The notes below the pieces were generated by a model. That model had not been told where the DNA came from and searched no databases. It was given only the letters and a program-made list of their open reading frames with translations. A stretch of DNA of 64,000 nt from CBDCMJ01 sp965218875. Its GTDB lineage: Bacteria; Chloroflexota; Dehalococcoidia; Lucifugimonadales; UBA3495. The stretch spans positions 2,666,001 to 2,730,000 of the forward strand of contig OZ244707.1 of NCBI GenBank assembly GCA_965218875.1, given 5' to 3'. Within the stretch, counting starts at the first letter, position 1. The number at the start of each line of letters is the position of its first letter. Below are positions 53,215 to 61,354 of the stretch, in pieces. The translations under genes and the position numbers were made by a program.

Positions 53215-53484
53215 ATGCCAATCTACGAATATTACTGCGCCGATTGCCAGGTTGAATTCGAGCTGACGCGGCCCATATCCCGCATGGACGACCCCGCCCC
53301 CTGCAAGACCTGCGGTAAAGAGGGAAAGCGGCAGATATCCTATTTTACCTACAAGTCCACGTCGATAAGCAGCGCCAACCGCACCTTCAACAACTCCAAC
53401 CTGGGGGGCCTCCCCAAGCCTCCTCTACGGGCCCACAGCAAGGACGCTCCTGACCAGGGTGGGGACGACGCGCCCGCCGGTTGA
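53215..53484 (+). CDS. FmdB-family zinc ribbon protein
   Basis: 89 residues from ATG 53215, with GGAGG seven bases upstream (the open frame extends to 53179 without a site). MPIYEYYCADCQVEFELTRP, then CKTCGKEGKRQISYF, gives the four zinc Cys of FmdB (regulatory protein) family. A Ser/Asn-rich tail follows. Regulatory role presumed by family; target unknown. It converges with a DUF971 gene. Confidence 0.9.
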   Translation: MPIYEYYCADCQVEFELTRPISRMDDPAPCKTCGKEGKRQISYFTYKSTSISSANRTFNNSNLGGLPKPPLRAHSKDAPDQGGDDAPAG

Positions 53485-53513
53485 ACGGACGCCGCCCAGC
53501 GGACGGAGGGCCG

Positions 53514-53873
53514 CTACGTTTCCCCGGCCTCCAGGGCGGCCCGGGCTTGGTTGCAGGCAATGCAGGTGCACGCACCGCGCAGGGCCCGGTAGGTGTATAT
53601 CCCGGTGTAGTGGGTGTCGTCCCACAGAAACTGGTAGCCGTAGTTGCCCACCTGCATGTGGTCGACGGCTCTCACCCCCTGGGGGACTTGGTCCGGGTCC
53701 AAACGGGGCCTCCCGGTCATCTCGTCGACGCAACTGGCGCAGGGGCAACGCAGGCGCAGGAACCTGTGGGGATAGGGGCTGCGGTGGCCGTCATCCCAGA
53801 TGATGACAATGGCCTCGTCCGAGATTTCAACTTCTTTAGGAAATACCGGCTCGTCTGCGGGAATATGGGCCAT
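53514..53873 (-). CDS. DUF971 domain protein
   Basis: 119 residues: EVEISDEAIVIIWDDGHRSP, then HRFLRLRCPCASCVDEMTG, and VGNYGYQFLWDDTHYTGIYT. DUF971 (GBBH-like) proteins bind metal or iron-sulfur clusters in some members; the paired Cys here (CPCASC) fit that. The function is not known. Likely in one transcription unit with the TPP enzyme upstream, 67 bases away. Confidence 0.88.
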   Translation of the reverse strand: MAHIPADEPVFPKEVEISDEAIVIIWDDGHRSPYPHRFLRLRCPCASCVDEMTGRPRLDPDQVPQGVRAVDHMQVGNYGYQFLWDDTHYTGIYTYRALRGACTCIACNQARAALEAGET

Positions 53874-53940
53874 TACTCACCAAGCCCCGCCTGGGCGCTC
53901 CCACGCGGCAAGGCGTCCGCGCGGGGCGTCCGGCGCCGGT

Positions 53941-55764
53941 TCAAGAGAGGTTTTGGGGCGCTTGCACGTCGGCCAGCCGCGCCGGACGGGGCAGCACGTC
54001 GGGGTCGACGGGTATCTCGATGATGCTAGGGCCGTCGGCCTGCAGCGCCGCCAGGAAAGCGTCGCCCACGTCGGCAGGCCGCTCCACGTAGAACCCCGTG
54101 CCGCCAAACAGCTCGGCGTAGCGGTCGAACCGGGGGTTGTTGGTGTCGGCTCCCACGTACCGCTCGTTGAAAGCGTGACGCTGGTAGGCTTTCTCAGAGC
54201 CCCAGCACTCGTTGTTCAGGACCACCGTCACCACGTTCAAGTTGTAGCGGACGGCGGTGGCGAACTCTTGGGCGTTGAAAAGGAATCCCCCGTCGCCGTT
54301 GAAGTTGACCACGGGCCGCCCCGGGGCGGCCAGCTTGGCCCCCAGAGCGGCGGGGAAGCTGAATCCCAGGCCGCCCAGGTCCAGGGAAGTCATGAGGCTG
54401 CGGGGCTCGAAAAAGTCCAGCCGGTCCTGGCCAAAGTTGGGGCCCAACCCGGCGTCCAGAGCAACGATGGCGTTCCTGGGCATGACCTTGCGGAGCTCGG
54501 CGTATACCCGCTGGGGCTTGATGGGGACAGAGTCGAGCCTTTCCTCGTCCGCCAGGCGTTCCCCACGGCGCGCGTTCCAGTCGGCCACATCCTGACGCCA
54601 CTCCGGGTTGGGCCGGGGTTCCACGTCCCTCACCCGCTGGAGCAGGCCCTCCATCACCGCCTTGGCGTCGCCCTCGATACCCAACTCCACCGGGTAGTTG
54701 CGCCCGATCTCCTGGGGGTCTATCTCTATCTGGACGATCTTGGCGTCGGCGGGAATGAAGCGGTTGTCGAAGAAAGTGGTCGACTGCCCCAGGCGAGTGC
54801 CCACGGCCAGGATTAGGTCGGACCGGCGCACCGCCTCGGCGCCCTCCTCGGAGCCCAGGCGTCCCAGATGCCCCAGGAAGCAGGGATGATCGCTGGGCAC
54901 CGCGTCAGCCCGGCCGTAGGAAGTGACTATGGGCGCGCCCAACAGGTCGGCCATGGCCGCCACTTCCGCCGCGGCGCCGCTCCATCCCACGCCCCCGCCG
55001 GCAAGAATGACGGGGCGCTCCGCGGCGGCCAGCAGGCTGGCGGCCCGCTCGATGAGATTGCGGTCCCCGGGGGCCCTGGTCTGGCCGGAGCGGTAGGAGT
55101 CGGGGGGCAGCAGGTCCAACTCGATCTCGGCGCCGGGCAGCAGGTCCCGGGGAATATCCACCAGCACCGGTCCCATCTTGCCCGAGGTTGCCACCCGGAA
55201 GGCGTGGCGCAGGGCGTCGGGAAGGCGCTGGGTCTTGTTCACCTGAAACGCCGCCTTGGTGATGGGCCGGAACAGCGACACCTGGTCGAATTCCTGGGTG
55301 GAATCCCGGTACTGATGGTCCCGCGACGCCGACGGCGCCAGCACGACGACGGGCGAGTGGGCCACGTAGGCCGAGGCGATGCCGTAGGTGAGGTTCAAAA
55401 CGCCGGGCCCGTTGGTGGCCAGGCAGACGCTGGGAGCGCCAGAGATGCGGCTGTAGCCGTCAGCCATCAGGGCCGCGCCTTGCTCGTGGCGCACGCCGAT
55501 AAACCGGATGTCGTCGCGGTCGAATAGGGGATCGAGGACATCCAGGAAAGACGAGCCGACTATGCCAAAAATGCAGGACACGCCCTCGCGGCGCAAGAGC
55601 TCGATGACGGCCTCGCCGGCTTTCAGGCTCTGGGGCAAAGGGACCACCTCCCGGGCGCTTGGCAGCGGGCGCGAGGCCGGGGCCGAGGGCCCCGGCACGC
55701 CTGCCGCCGGCAGTGTAACACAACGGCCTAGGCCGGGAAATTGACTGAGCGGCGCGCGCTTCAT
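53941..55764 (-). CDS. Thiamine pyrophosphate-dependent enzyme (acetolactate synthase-like)
   Basis: Large-subunit AHAS/benzoylformate-decarboxylase-like fold. The activating Glu lies in VRHEQGAALMADGYSR. The central domain has LAGGGVGWSGAAAEVAAMAD. The TPP-Mg site is NFNGDGGFLFNAQEFATAV, then VVTVVLNNECWG. The 607-codon frame begins at ATG 55764, but the first 40 residues are Pro/Ala-rich and unlike the family; a start near 55644 (GTG/TTG just after GGGAGG) fits better. It could be 2-keto acid decarboxylase or ligase; substrate unknown. Divergent from the hydratase gene. Confidence 0.85.
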   Translation of the reverse strand: MKRAPLSQFPGLGRCVTLPAAGVPGPSAPASRPLPSAREVVPLPQSLKAGEAVIELLRREGVSCIFGIVGSSFLDVLDPLFDRDDIRFIGVRHEQGAALMADGYSRISGAPSVCLATNGPGVLNLTYGIASAYVAHSPVVVLAPSASRDHQYRDSTQEFDQVSLFRPITKAAFQVNKTQRLPDALRHAFRVATSGKMGPVLVDIPRDLLPGAEIELDLLPPDSYRSGQTRAPGDRNLIERAASLLAAAERPVILAGGGVGWSGAAAEVAAMADLLGAPIVTSYGRADAVPSDHPCFLGHLGRLGSEEGAEAVRRSDLILAVGTRLGQSTTFFDNRFIPADAKIVQIEIDPQEIGRNYPVELGIEGDAKAVMEGLLQRVRDVEPRPNPEWRQDVADWNARRGERLADEERLDSVPIKPQRVYAELRKVMPRNAIVALDAGLGPNFGQDRLDFFEPRSLMTSLDLGGLGFSFPAALGAKLAAPGRPVVNFNGDGGFLFNAQEFATAVRYNLNVVTVVLNNECWGSEKAYQRHAFNERYVGADTNNPRFDRYAELFGGTGFYVERPADVGDAFLAALQADGPSIIEIPVDPDVLPRPARLADVQAPQNLS

Positions 55765-55840
55765 ATGATGTAGTCCGGTGCCTACGGCCCGGGAGTCCGG
55801 GCCGTAGGCAAGCCCCTAACACCCGAATTCAGGAGGCCCC

Positions 55841-56614
55841 ATGTCTTACCAGCACATCTTGGTGGAACGCGAGAACGGAGTCGTCGTTTTGACCCTGAAC
55901 CGCCCGGAAGTCCTGAACGCCATGAACCACCAACTGAACTACGAGCTGCATGACGCGGTGATGGAAGCCAACGAGGACGACAGCATCGGTTGCATCGTCA
56001 TAACCGGGGCCGGGGACCGGGCCTTCTCGGCGGGAGGCGACATCCACGAACAGCGCACCGACGCCAGGGACCTGAACGACGAGCAACGGGACCGCAACAC
56101 GGCGCGGCGGCTGCAGTGGTCCTACGAAATCTCGGCGTCTCCCAAGCCGGTGATAGGCATGATGAACGGCCTAGCCTACGGGGGAGGAGCAGTGCTGGCC
56201 TCCTCGCTGGACTTCCGCCTGGGCTGCGAGAACACCAGGTTCCGGTTCCTGGCCGTGGCCTACGGCCGCATCAACTCCACCTGGACCCTTCCCAACCAGG
56301 TGGGGTGGCCCATGGCCAAGGAGCTGTTATTCAGCGGCCGTATCGTCGAAGCGGAGGAGGCGGCGAGAATCGGGCTGCTCAACCACCTGGCGCCGGCCCA
56401 GGAGCTCCGGGCCAAGACGATGGACATCGCCGGCGCCATCGCCAACAACCGGCACGAGTCGGTTACCGGCATCAAGGAGTTGCTGCTGCAGGGTATGAAG
56501 GCCGACCTGCACCAGCAGTGGGCCAACGAGCTTAGCTTCACCACGGAGAAGGTGCGCGGTTACGGAGTGGAGGAGGCGTTCCCCGAGTTCCTGGCCCGAA
56601 AGGGACGGGGGTAG
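55841..56614 (+). CDS. Enoyl-CoA hydratase/isomerase-like protein
   Basis: 257 residues from ATG 55841 after AGGAGG. Crotonase fold: VVVLTLNRPEVLNAMNHQLN, DRAFSAGGDIHEQR (oxyanion loop) and MMNGLAYGGGAVLASSLDFR. The two catalytic Glu of true hydratases (in PEVKLGL... and ...GGTQRL positions) are replaced: the equivalent segments read FLAVAYGRINSTWTLPNQVG. The enzyme therefore may do another reaction of the superfamily (for example decarboxylation or hydrolysis). Single gene between the TPP enzyme and hisB. Confidence 0.85.
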   Translation: MSYQHILVERENGVVVLTLNRPEVLNAMNHQLNYELHDAVMEANEDDSIGCIVITGAGDRAFSAGGDIHEQRTDARDLNDEQRDRNTARRLQWSYEISASPKPVIGMMNGLAYGGGAVLASSLDFRLGCENTRFRFLAVAYGRINSTWTLPNQVGWPMAKELLFSGRIVEAEEAARIGLLNHLAPAQELRAKTMDIAGAIANNRHESVTGIKELLLQGMKADLHQQWANELSFTTEKVRGYGVEEAFPEFLARKGRG

Positions 56615-56648
56615 TACACGGAACGAGGGCTGCGGGGCGGCCCGACGG

Positions 56649-57308
56649 CTACCCGGTCAGCGTCCCCTTGGTGCTGGGCACGGCTTGGGCCGCCCTGGGG
56701 TCCATTTCGACGGCGTCCCGGAGGGCCCGGGCCAGGGCCTTGCACAGGGCTTCGGCCTTGTGGTGGGGGCTTACCCCCGCCAAGACCCTGGCGTGAAGGT
56801 TGATTCTGCCCTCGATGGCGAAGGACTCCAGAAAGTGCCCCACGAGGTCTCCGGACAGGGTCTCCACCACGGCGCCGTCAAGGGTGGTGTCCAGGGCGGC
56901 GTAGGCGCGGCCTCCGCAGTCCACGGCCACCAGCGCCAGGGTCTCATCCAGAGGAACAATGGCGTGTCCCATACGGCGGATGCCCCTCCCTTCACCCAGG
57001 GCTTCGCGGAACGCCCGCCCCAGCATGATGCCCACGTCTTCCACCAGGTGGTGCCAGCCGGTGTGGGTATCGCCCTGGGCGTGCAGGGTTATGTCCATCA
57101 GCCCGTGGCGAGATATCTGGCTGACCATGTGATCGAGGAAGCCGTTGCCGGTGGCGACGTCGTAGTCTCCCCGGCCGTCAAGGTCGATGGTGACGCTTAC
57201 GCCGGTTTCCGCGGTGCGGCGCTCCAGCGACGCTCTCCGGGGGCGGCGCTCCTCCGGCTGGACGGCGGCGGGTTGGTGGGGCTCCATGTTTGTTTCTCCG
57301 CTGCTCAT
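56649..57308 (-). CDS. hisB: Imidazoleglycerol-phosphate dehydratase
   Basis: 219 residues. Manganese-binding motifs GFLDHMVSQISRHG, THTGWHHLVEDVGI and VSPHHKAEALCKALA are all present, as is DETLALVAVDCGGR. It performs the sixth step of histidine synthesis. The N-terminal 20 residues are extra and hydrophilic; ATG 57308 follows GGAG. It is the last gene of the leftward his cluster, separated from hisC by 420 bases with repeat elements. Confidence 0.95.
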   Translation of the reverse strand: MSSGETNMEPHQPAAVQPEERRPRRASLERRTAETGVSVTIDLDGRGDYDVATGNGFLDHMVSQISRHGLMDITLHAQGDTHTGWHHLVEDVGIMLGRAFREALGEGRGIRRMGHAIVPLDETLALVAVDCGGRAYAALDTTLDGAVVETLSGDLVGHFLESFAIEGRINLHARVLAGVSPHHKAEALCKALARALRDAVEMDPRAAQAVPSTKGTLTG

Positions 57309-57336
57309 GAGGCTCCTTGCCAGCGGCGATTCCTGG

Positions 57337-57357
57337 ATTCCGGCTCAAGGCCGGAAT
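57337..57357. repeat. REP-like palindrome upstream of hisB
   Basis: ATTCCGGC (57337-57344) pairs with GCCGGAAT (57350-57357) around a short loop, and GACGGG follows. It resembles the unit at 2069-2090. No gene lies between here and 57612; AGATTCCTCGTCGCTGCGCT near 57463 is the short motif also found at 48612 and 52571. Confidence 0.55.
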
Positions 57358-57612
57358 GACGGGTTGTGACCGGTCAACCCATCATATCAAAGCTGTTCAA
57401 ATGCTACGCCAACAACTCCAAGGCCGCCAACCGGGTCCAGGCCCAGATTCACGCCTAGGATTGGAGATTCCTCGTCGCTGCGCTCCCACGGAATGACAAG
57501 AGGGAGGGGCCCAGGGAATGACAAAAGGGATGGTGTTCAGGGCCTTTTCATTCTCCCTCTTTCTGAGGGAGAGGGAGGCGCCGTTCTATGTGTCAAGCTG
57601 GCTCAGCCGGCG

Positions 57613-57733
57613 TAACTGTTCAGAGTTGAGGGGGTCGGCCCTTCGACTGCGCTTCGTTCCGCCTGCGGCTGCACTTCGCTTCGCTCAGGACGAACGGTTG
57701 CGTGCCAGTGGGCTCAACGATTCTGAACAGTTA
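57613..57733. repeat. MITE-like element abutting the hisC stop codon
   Basis: TAACTGTTCAGA (57613-57624) and TCTGAACAGTTA (57722-57733) are perfect 12-base inverted repeats; TTGAG and CTCAA extend them. The rightmost TAA of the element (minus strand) is the stop codon of hisC. The interior has CTTCGACTGCGCTTCG and CTTCGCTTCGCTCAGGACGA, a common intergenic palindrome. No coding capacity. Confidence 0.6.
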
Positions 57734-58837
57734 CCGGGCGGCGGCCACCAACTCGCCCAGAGCCGAGATGACGGCGCCGGTCTCGTGAGGCATACCGACG
57801 CTGGCCCTGACGTGGTCTCTGAGCCGGGGCGTCCCAAAGTAGCGCAGGAGTATGCCCCGGTCGCACAGGCTATCGAATATTTCCTTGCCGCGGCCCTCGG
57901 GCAGCCGGCACAGTATGAAATTTGCCTGGGACGGCCAGGTCTTGATTTGCCTGATGTGGTTCAACAGGCCCATCATTCGGTCCCGCTCCGCCACAATGCT
58001 GTCCACTCGTTTGAGCAGGGCGGGCCGGTCTTCGAGGGAGGCAAGCAGGGCGACCTCGGCCGCCAGGTTCACGTTGTACGGCGGCTTCATGCTCATCATC
58101 GTCGCCGCGAGTTCCGGCCGCATGACGCCGAGCCCGATGCGCAGGCCGGCGAGACCGGCCCACTTGCTGAAGGTCCTCAGCACCACCAGGTTGGGGAACT
58201 CCGTGAGCAACGGCAGCACGCTCTTGCCGCAAAACTCGTAGTAGGTCTCATCCACCACCACCAGGAGTCCGGTCTCCAGCAGTCCCCTGATCTGGGCGTC
58301 GGCGGCCATGTTGCCGGTGGGATTGTTGGGCGAGGCGACAAAAAACCCCTTGGTCTTGGGGGTGACCGCCAGGCGCATGGCCTCGACGTCCAGCTCGAAG
58401 TCCTCGTCCCGCTCGACGGCAACGGCCTTGCCGCCTCCTATCTCTGCGGAGAACGCGTACATGCCGAAGGTGGGCGTGGGGACGACTATGTTGTCGCCGG
58501 GGCCCACGAACATGCGCAGCAGCAGATCGATGATCTCGTCAGCGCCATTGCCGGCGACGATTTGGTCCGTCGGCACGTCCAGGTACCCGGACAGGGCCTC
58601 CCTCAGCCTGGTCTGGCCGGGGTCCGGGTAGTGATTGTATTTTCTGAAGCTGCCCAGGGCCTCGATGACCCGAGGCGACGGCCCGTAGGGGTTCTCATTG
58701 CCGTTAAGGCGGATAACCCGATCCGCGGGTATGCCGGCCCTTTCCGCCGCAACCTCGGCGGGCACCACGCCCTGGTAGGTCTCCAGAGTGCGTATGTGCG
58801 GCAGCATCAGGCCCTGTATTTTTTCCAGCGGCCCCAC
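57731..58837 (-). CDS. hisC: Histidinol-phosphate aminotransferase
   Basis: 368 residues. PLP enzyme: LNGNENPYGPSPRVIEAL, AGNGADEIIDLLLRMF, VASPNNPTGNM and RTFSKWAGLAGLRIG with the Schiff-base Lys. It converts imidazole-acetol phosphate. The start is GTG 58837, one base past the hisD stop, so the two are coupled. The stop lies in a MITE-like repeat. Confidence 0.95.
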   Translation of the reverse strand: MGPLEKIQGLMLPHIRTLETYQGVVPAEVAAERAGIPADRVIRLNGNENPYGPSPRVIEALGSFRKYNHYPDPGQTRLREALSGYLDVPTDQIVAGNGADEIIDLLLRMFVGPGDNIVVPTPTFGMYAFSAEIGGGKAVAVERDEDFELDVEAMRLAVTPKTKGFFVASPNNPTGNMAADAQIRGLLETGLLVVVDETYYEFCGKSVLPLLTEFPNLVVLRTFSKWAGLAGLRIGLGVMRPELAATMMSMKPPYNVNLAAEVALLASLEDRPALLKRVDSIVAERDRMMGLLNHIRQIKTWPSQANFILCRLPEGRGKEIFDSLCDRGILLRYFGTPRLRDHVRASVGMPHETGAVISALGELVAAAR

Positions 58838-58838
58838 G

Positions 58839-60209
58839 CTATCCCTGACCTTCGGGGGCTTGATGGGCTTGAGGGGGGTTCAGGAGGCCTTCCAAGCGGA
58901 CCCGCACCGCGTTGGCGTGTCCGCCGAGGCCCTCGGCGTGGGCTATATTTATCGCCGCGGGACCCAGGCTTTGGAAGGCGCCGGTGCTGAGCCCCACCAC
59001 GGGCATGGTGCGCAGGAAGTGGTGGACGCCGAGAGCCGAGCTATACCTGGCGGTGCCCCCGGTGGGCATGACGTGACTGGGGCCGGCGACGTAGTCGCCC
59101 ATGACTTCCGGGGAGTAGGCTCCCAGGAACAGGCCCCCGGCGTGTTTCACGTGCGCGGCCCACTGCCAGGGGTCGTCGACCATCAGGCAGAGGTGCTCCG
59201 GCGCAATGCGGTCGGCAAGCTGCACGGCGTCAGACACCGAGTCCACCAACACCGCCCGTCCCTGGCGTTCCAGGGCTTCCCGGGCCACATCGCCCCTGGG
59301 CAAGGACGCCAGTTGCCGGTCCAACTCCCATTCGACGGCGTCAAGAAGCGCAGGTGAATCGGTGATTATGATGGCCGTAGCCAGTGGGTCATGCTCGGCT
59401 TGCCCGATGAGGTCCGCAGCGCAGTACCTGGGGTCGGCCCCCTCGTCGGCGACGATGATGGTCTCGGTGGGTCCGAACACGCCATCGACATCGACCTGCC
59501 CCTGGACCAGCCTCTTGGCCAGGGCCACGAACACGTTGCCGGGGCCGCAAATCTTGTCCACCCTGGCCAAGGACTCGGTGCCGTAGGCCATGGCGCCTAT
59601 GGCGGGCACGCCTCCGATCTGGTAAACGGCGTCCACGCCGGCTATTTCCGCCGCCGCCAGCACCGTGGGGTTCAAGGGCTCGCCGGGCCGGGCTGGCGTG
59701 CAGAGGACTATCTCCCGCACGCCGGCAACCCGGGCCGGGATGGCCGTCATCAGCACGGTGGAGGGATAGGCCGCGGCGCCGCCCGGGGCGTATAGGCCAA
59801 CTCGTTCCAGGGGCCGGACCAACAAGCCCAGTTCCAGCTCCCGGTCCATCCAGTCCCCGGGCAGCTGGGCCTGGTGGTACTCCCTGACCCGGGCGGCCGC
59901 CAACTCCAGGGACTCCCGCAGGTCCACGGGCAGAGAAAGGGCGGCCTGGGAGAGCTGCTCCCCGCTCACCCGGAACTCTTCAAGTTCGACCCCATCCAGC
60001 AGCCGCGCGTAGCGGCGCACCGCGGCGTCGCCCTCGCGGCGGACGTCGTCGAGCATCCGGCCCACCGACTGCTCCGGCGTGACCCCGGGGCCGAAGGCCT
60101 GCCGGGTGCGAGCGAGCACGGATTCGGGCAGAGCGCTGAGGTCCAGGGGATCAGCGCGGACCAGGACCTCTTCCACCCCTTCGCAGCCCTTAACAAGTTT
60201 AAGCGTCAC
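58839..60209 (-). CDS. hisD: Histidinol dehydrogenase
   Basis: 456 residues. LRESLELAAARVREYHQAQ, then AYPSTVLMTAIPARVAGV, KICGPGNVFVALAKRLV and DLIGQAEHDPLATAIII (zinc ligands Gln and His), MPTGGTARYSSALGVHHFLR (active-site His). It makes L-histidine from histidinol with NAD. Start ATG 60209; a 158-base gap separates it from the phospholipase-like gene upstream. Confidence 0.96.
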   Translation of the reverse strand: MTLKLVKGCEGVEEVLVRADPLDLSALPESVLARTRQAFGPGVTPEQSVGRMLDDVRREGDAAVRRYARLLDGVELEEFRVSGEQLSQAALSLPVDLRESLELAAARVREYHQAQLPGDWMDRELELGLLVRPLERVGLYAPGGAAAYPSTVLMTAIPARVAGVREIVLCTPARPGEPLNPTVLAAAEIAGVDAVYQIGGVPAIGAMAYGTESLARVDKICGPGNVFVALAKRLVQGQVDVDGVFGPTETIIVADEGADPRYCAADLIGQAEHDPLATAIIITDSPALLDAVEWELDRQLASLPRGDVAREALERQGRAVLVDSVSDAVQLADRIAPEHLCLMVDDPWQWAAHVKHAGGLFLGAYSPEVMGDYVAGPSHVMPTGGTARYSSALGVHHFLRTMPVVGLSTGAFQSLGPAAINIAHAEGLGGHANAVRVRLEGLLNPPQAHQAPEGQG

Positions 60210-60367
60210 CGGCTTTTCTTCCTCATCTGCCTGACAGTCTCAAGTTCAACTGTCGATGCCACCCGCGCCAACAGAAGCCCCAGCCGGAGGGCAGGTGCCC
60301 CTGCGTCTACCGGGCCTCCGATTTAACCATCATCGCCGTATTTGGCTAGAACCGGGCGCCCCAGCGC

Positions 60368-61186
60368 CTACTGGGCGTCCGGGGTTGGCCGGGTTTCCCC
60401 CCAGCGCTCGTAGATTTGGACCAGGGTCTCCTCCAGGGCCTTTTCCTGGAAGGCGTCTATGGTCTTTCTGGGTATCTTGGAGTAGACCCTCTCCAGGCTG
60501 GAGGGCAACTCCTGTATAAACGCTTCGGTAACTCGCTGCACTGAGTCGTCGTCCCGGTACATTCGGTTCAGCGCCCTCTTGAGCCTGTCCCAGGAAAAGC
60601 CCCACCCCAGGAATTCCTGGACCCATCCACCCCATTCCTGCAGCGAGGCCTCCTCCAGGAAGCCAACGTCGACGCCAACCTCCGCGCCGGTCAACCCCGG
60701 TCCTTCCTCCATGAACTGTTTTATGAGGGGGGCCGACTTGAGGTCCATGTCCAACTGCAGCGCCCGGTCCCAGAGGTTCGCTTCCACGTCGGTGCCGGCC
60801 ACCGCGTCCCGCCCCGGCGGCGGGTCGAAGTTGGGACGGTAGACGTCGGCGATCCACGTCTCGTCGGCAACCAGGTGGCTGACATACCCCACCAGAAAAG
60901 CCCGGGTCGCGTTGGACGCGCCGTTGCTTCCGTCCAATTCCGGGTTGGCCAATTCCAGGTTGGCCAATTCTGGATTGAGCCGGAACATGGTGCGGGGACC
61001 GTCTCCCACTTGCGACCCGGAAAGAGGGGCGAAGTGAGTGCGCTCCCGGGGCCACTTGGTCATGATGCGGATGTCTGGCGCGGTTGACCCCAGCAGCAGG
61101 CTGCCGGCGTTCTCGTCAAGCCACTCCCAGGCCAGGCGCTGGGCCGCCTGGCTGGCCAGGTGCATGTGCATGGGCAGATTGGGCAT
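60368..61186 (-). CDS. Zinc-dependent phospholipase C-like protein
   Basis: 272 residues. MHMHLASQAAQRLAWEWL, then LLGSTAPDIRIMTKWPRERT and VGYVSHLVADETWIADVYR, give the His/Asp/Trp zinc ligands of the zinc-dependent phospholipase C (S1-P1-like) fold. No signal peptide, so a cytoplasmic hydrolase is likely. Residues PELANLELANPELDG reflect a 15-base sequence repeated three times (60930-60975). It is inserted among his genes, in the same direction; the link to histidine synthesis is unknown. Confidence 0.75.
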   Translation of the reverse strand: MPNLPMHMHLASQAAQRLAWEWLDENAGSLLLGSTAPDIRIMTKWPRERTHFAPLSGSQVGDGPRTMFRLNPELANLELANPELDGSNGASNATRAFLVGYVSHLVADETWIADVYRPNFDPPPGRDAVAGTDVEANLWDRALQLDMDLKSAPLIKQFMEEGPGLTGAEVGVDVGFLEEASLQEWGGWVQEFLGWGFSWDRLKRALNRMYRDDDSVQRVTEAFIQELPSSLERVYSKIPRKTIDAFQEKALEETLVQIYERWGETRPTPDAQ

Positions 61187-61241
61187 AGGCTGTGGGGCGC
61201 TCCTAAACTTCCAAGAACTTCCGGGCTGGCGCTAGTCCCCG

Positions 61242-61352
61242 AGGGTCTTTTACTTGTCACCTTGAACGAAGTGAAAGGTCTCTCCGCCGTAGTTGAGATT
61301 CTTCGCTACGCTCAGAATGACAAGGTTTAGAGGCCGACAATTAAATGACCCT
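61242..61352. repeat. MITE-like element, family with TIR AGGGTCATTYAATTG, copy C
   Basis: It begins AGGGTCTTTTACTTGTCACC and ends GACAATTAAATGACCCT. CTAGTCCCCGAG flanks both sides (61232-61243 and 61355-61366); the right copy contains the hisG stop codon (TAG on the minus strand). The interior closely matches copy B. Confidence 0.65.
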
Positions 61353-61354
61353 GG

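Noticed and set aside
57518..58990. A 490-residue plus-strand ORF over hisC
   Set aside because: Antisense to a clear hisC.
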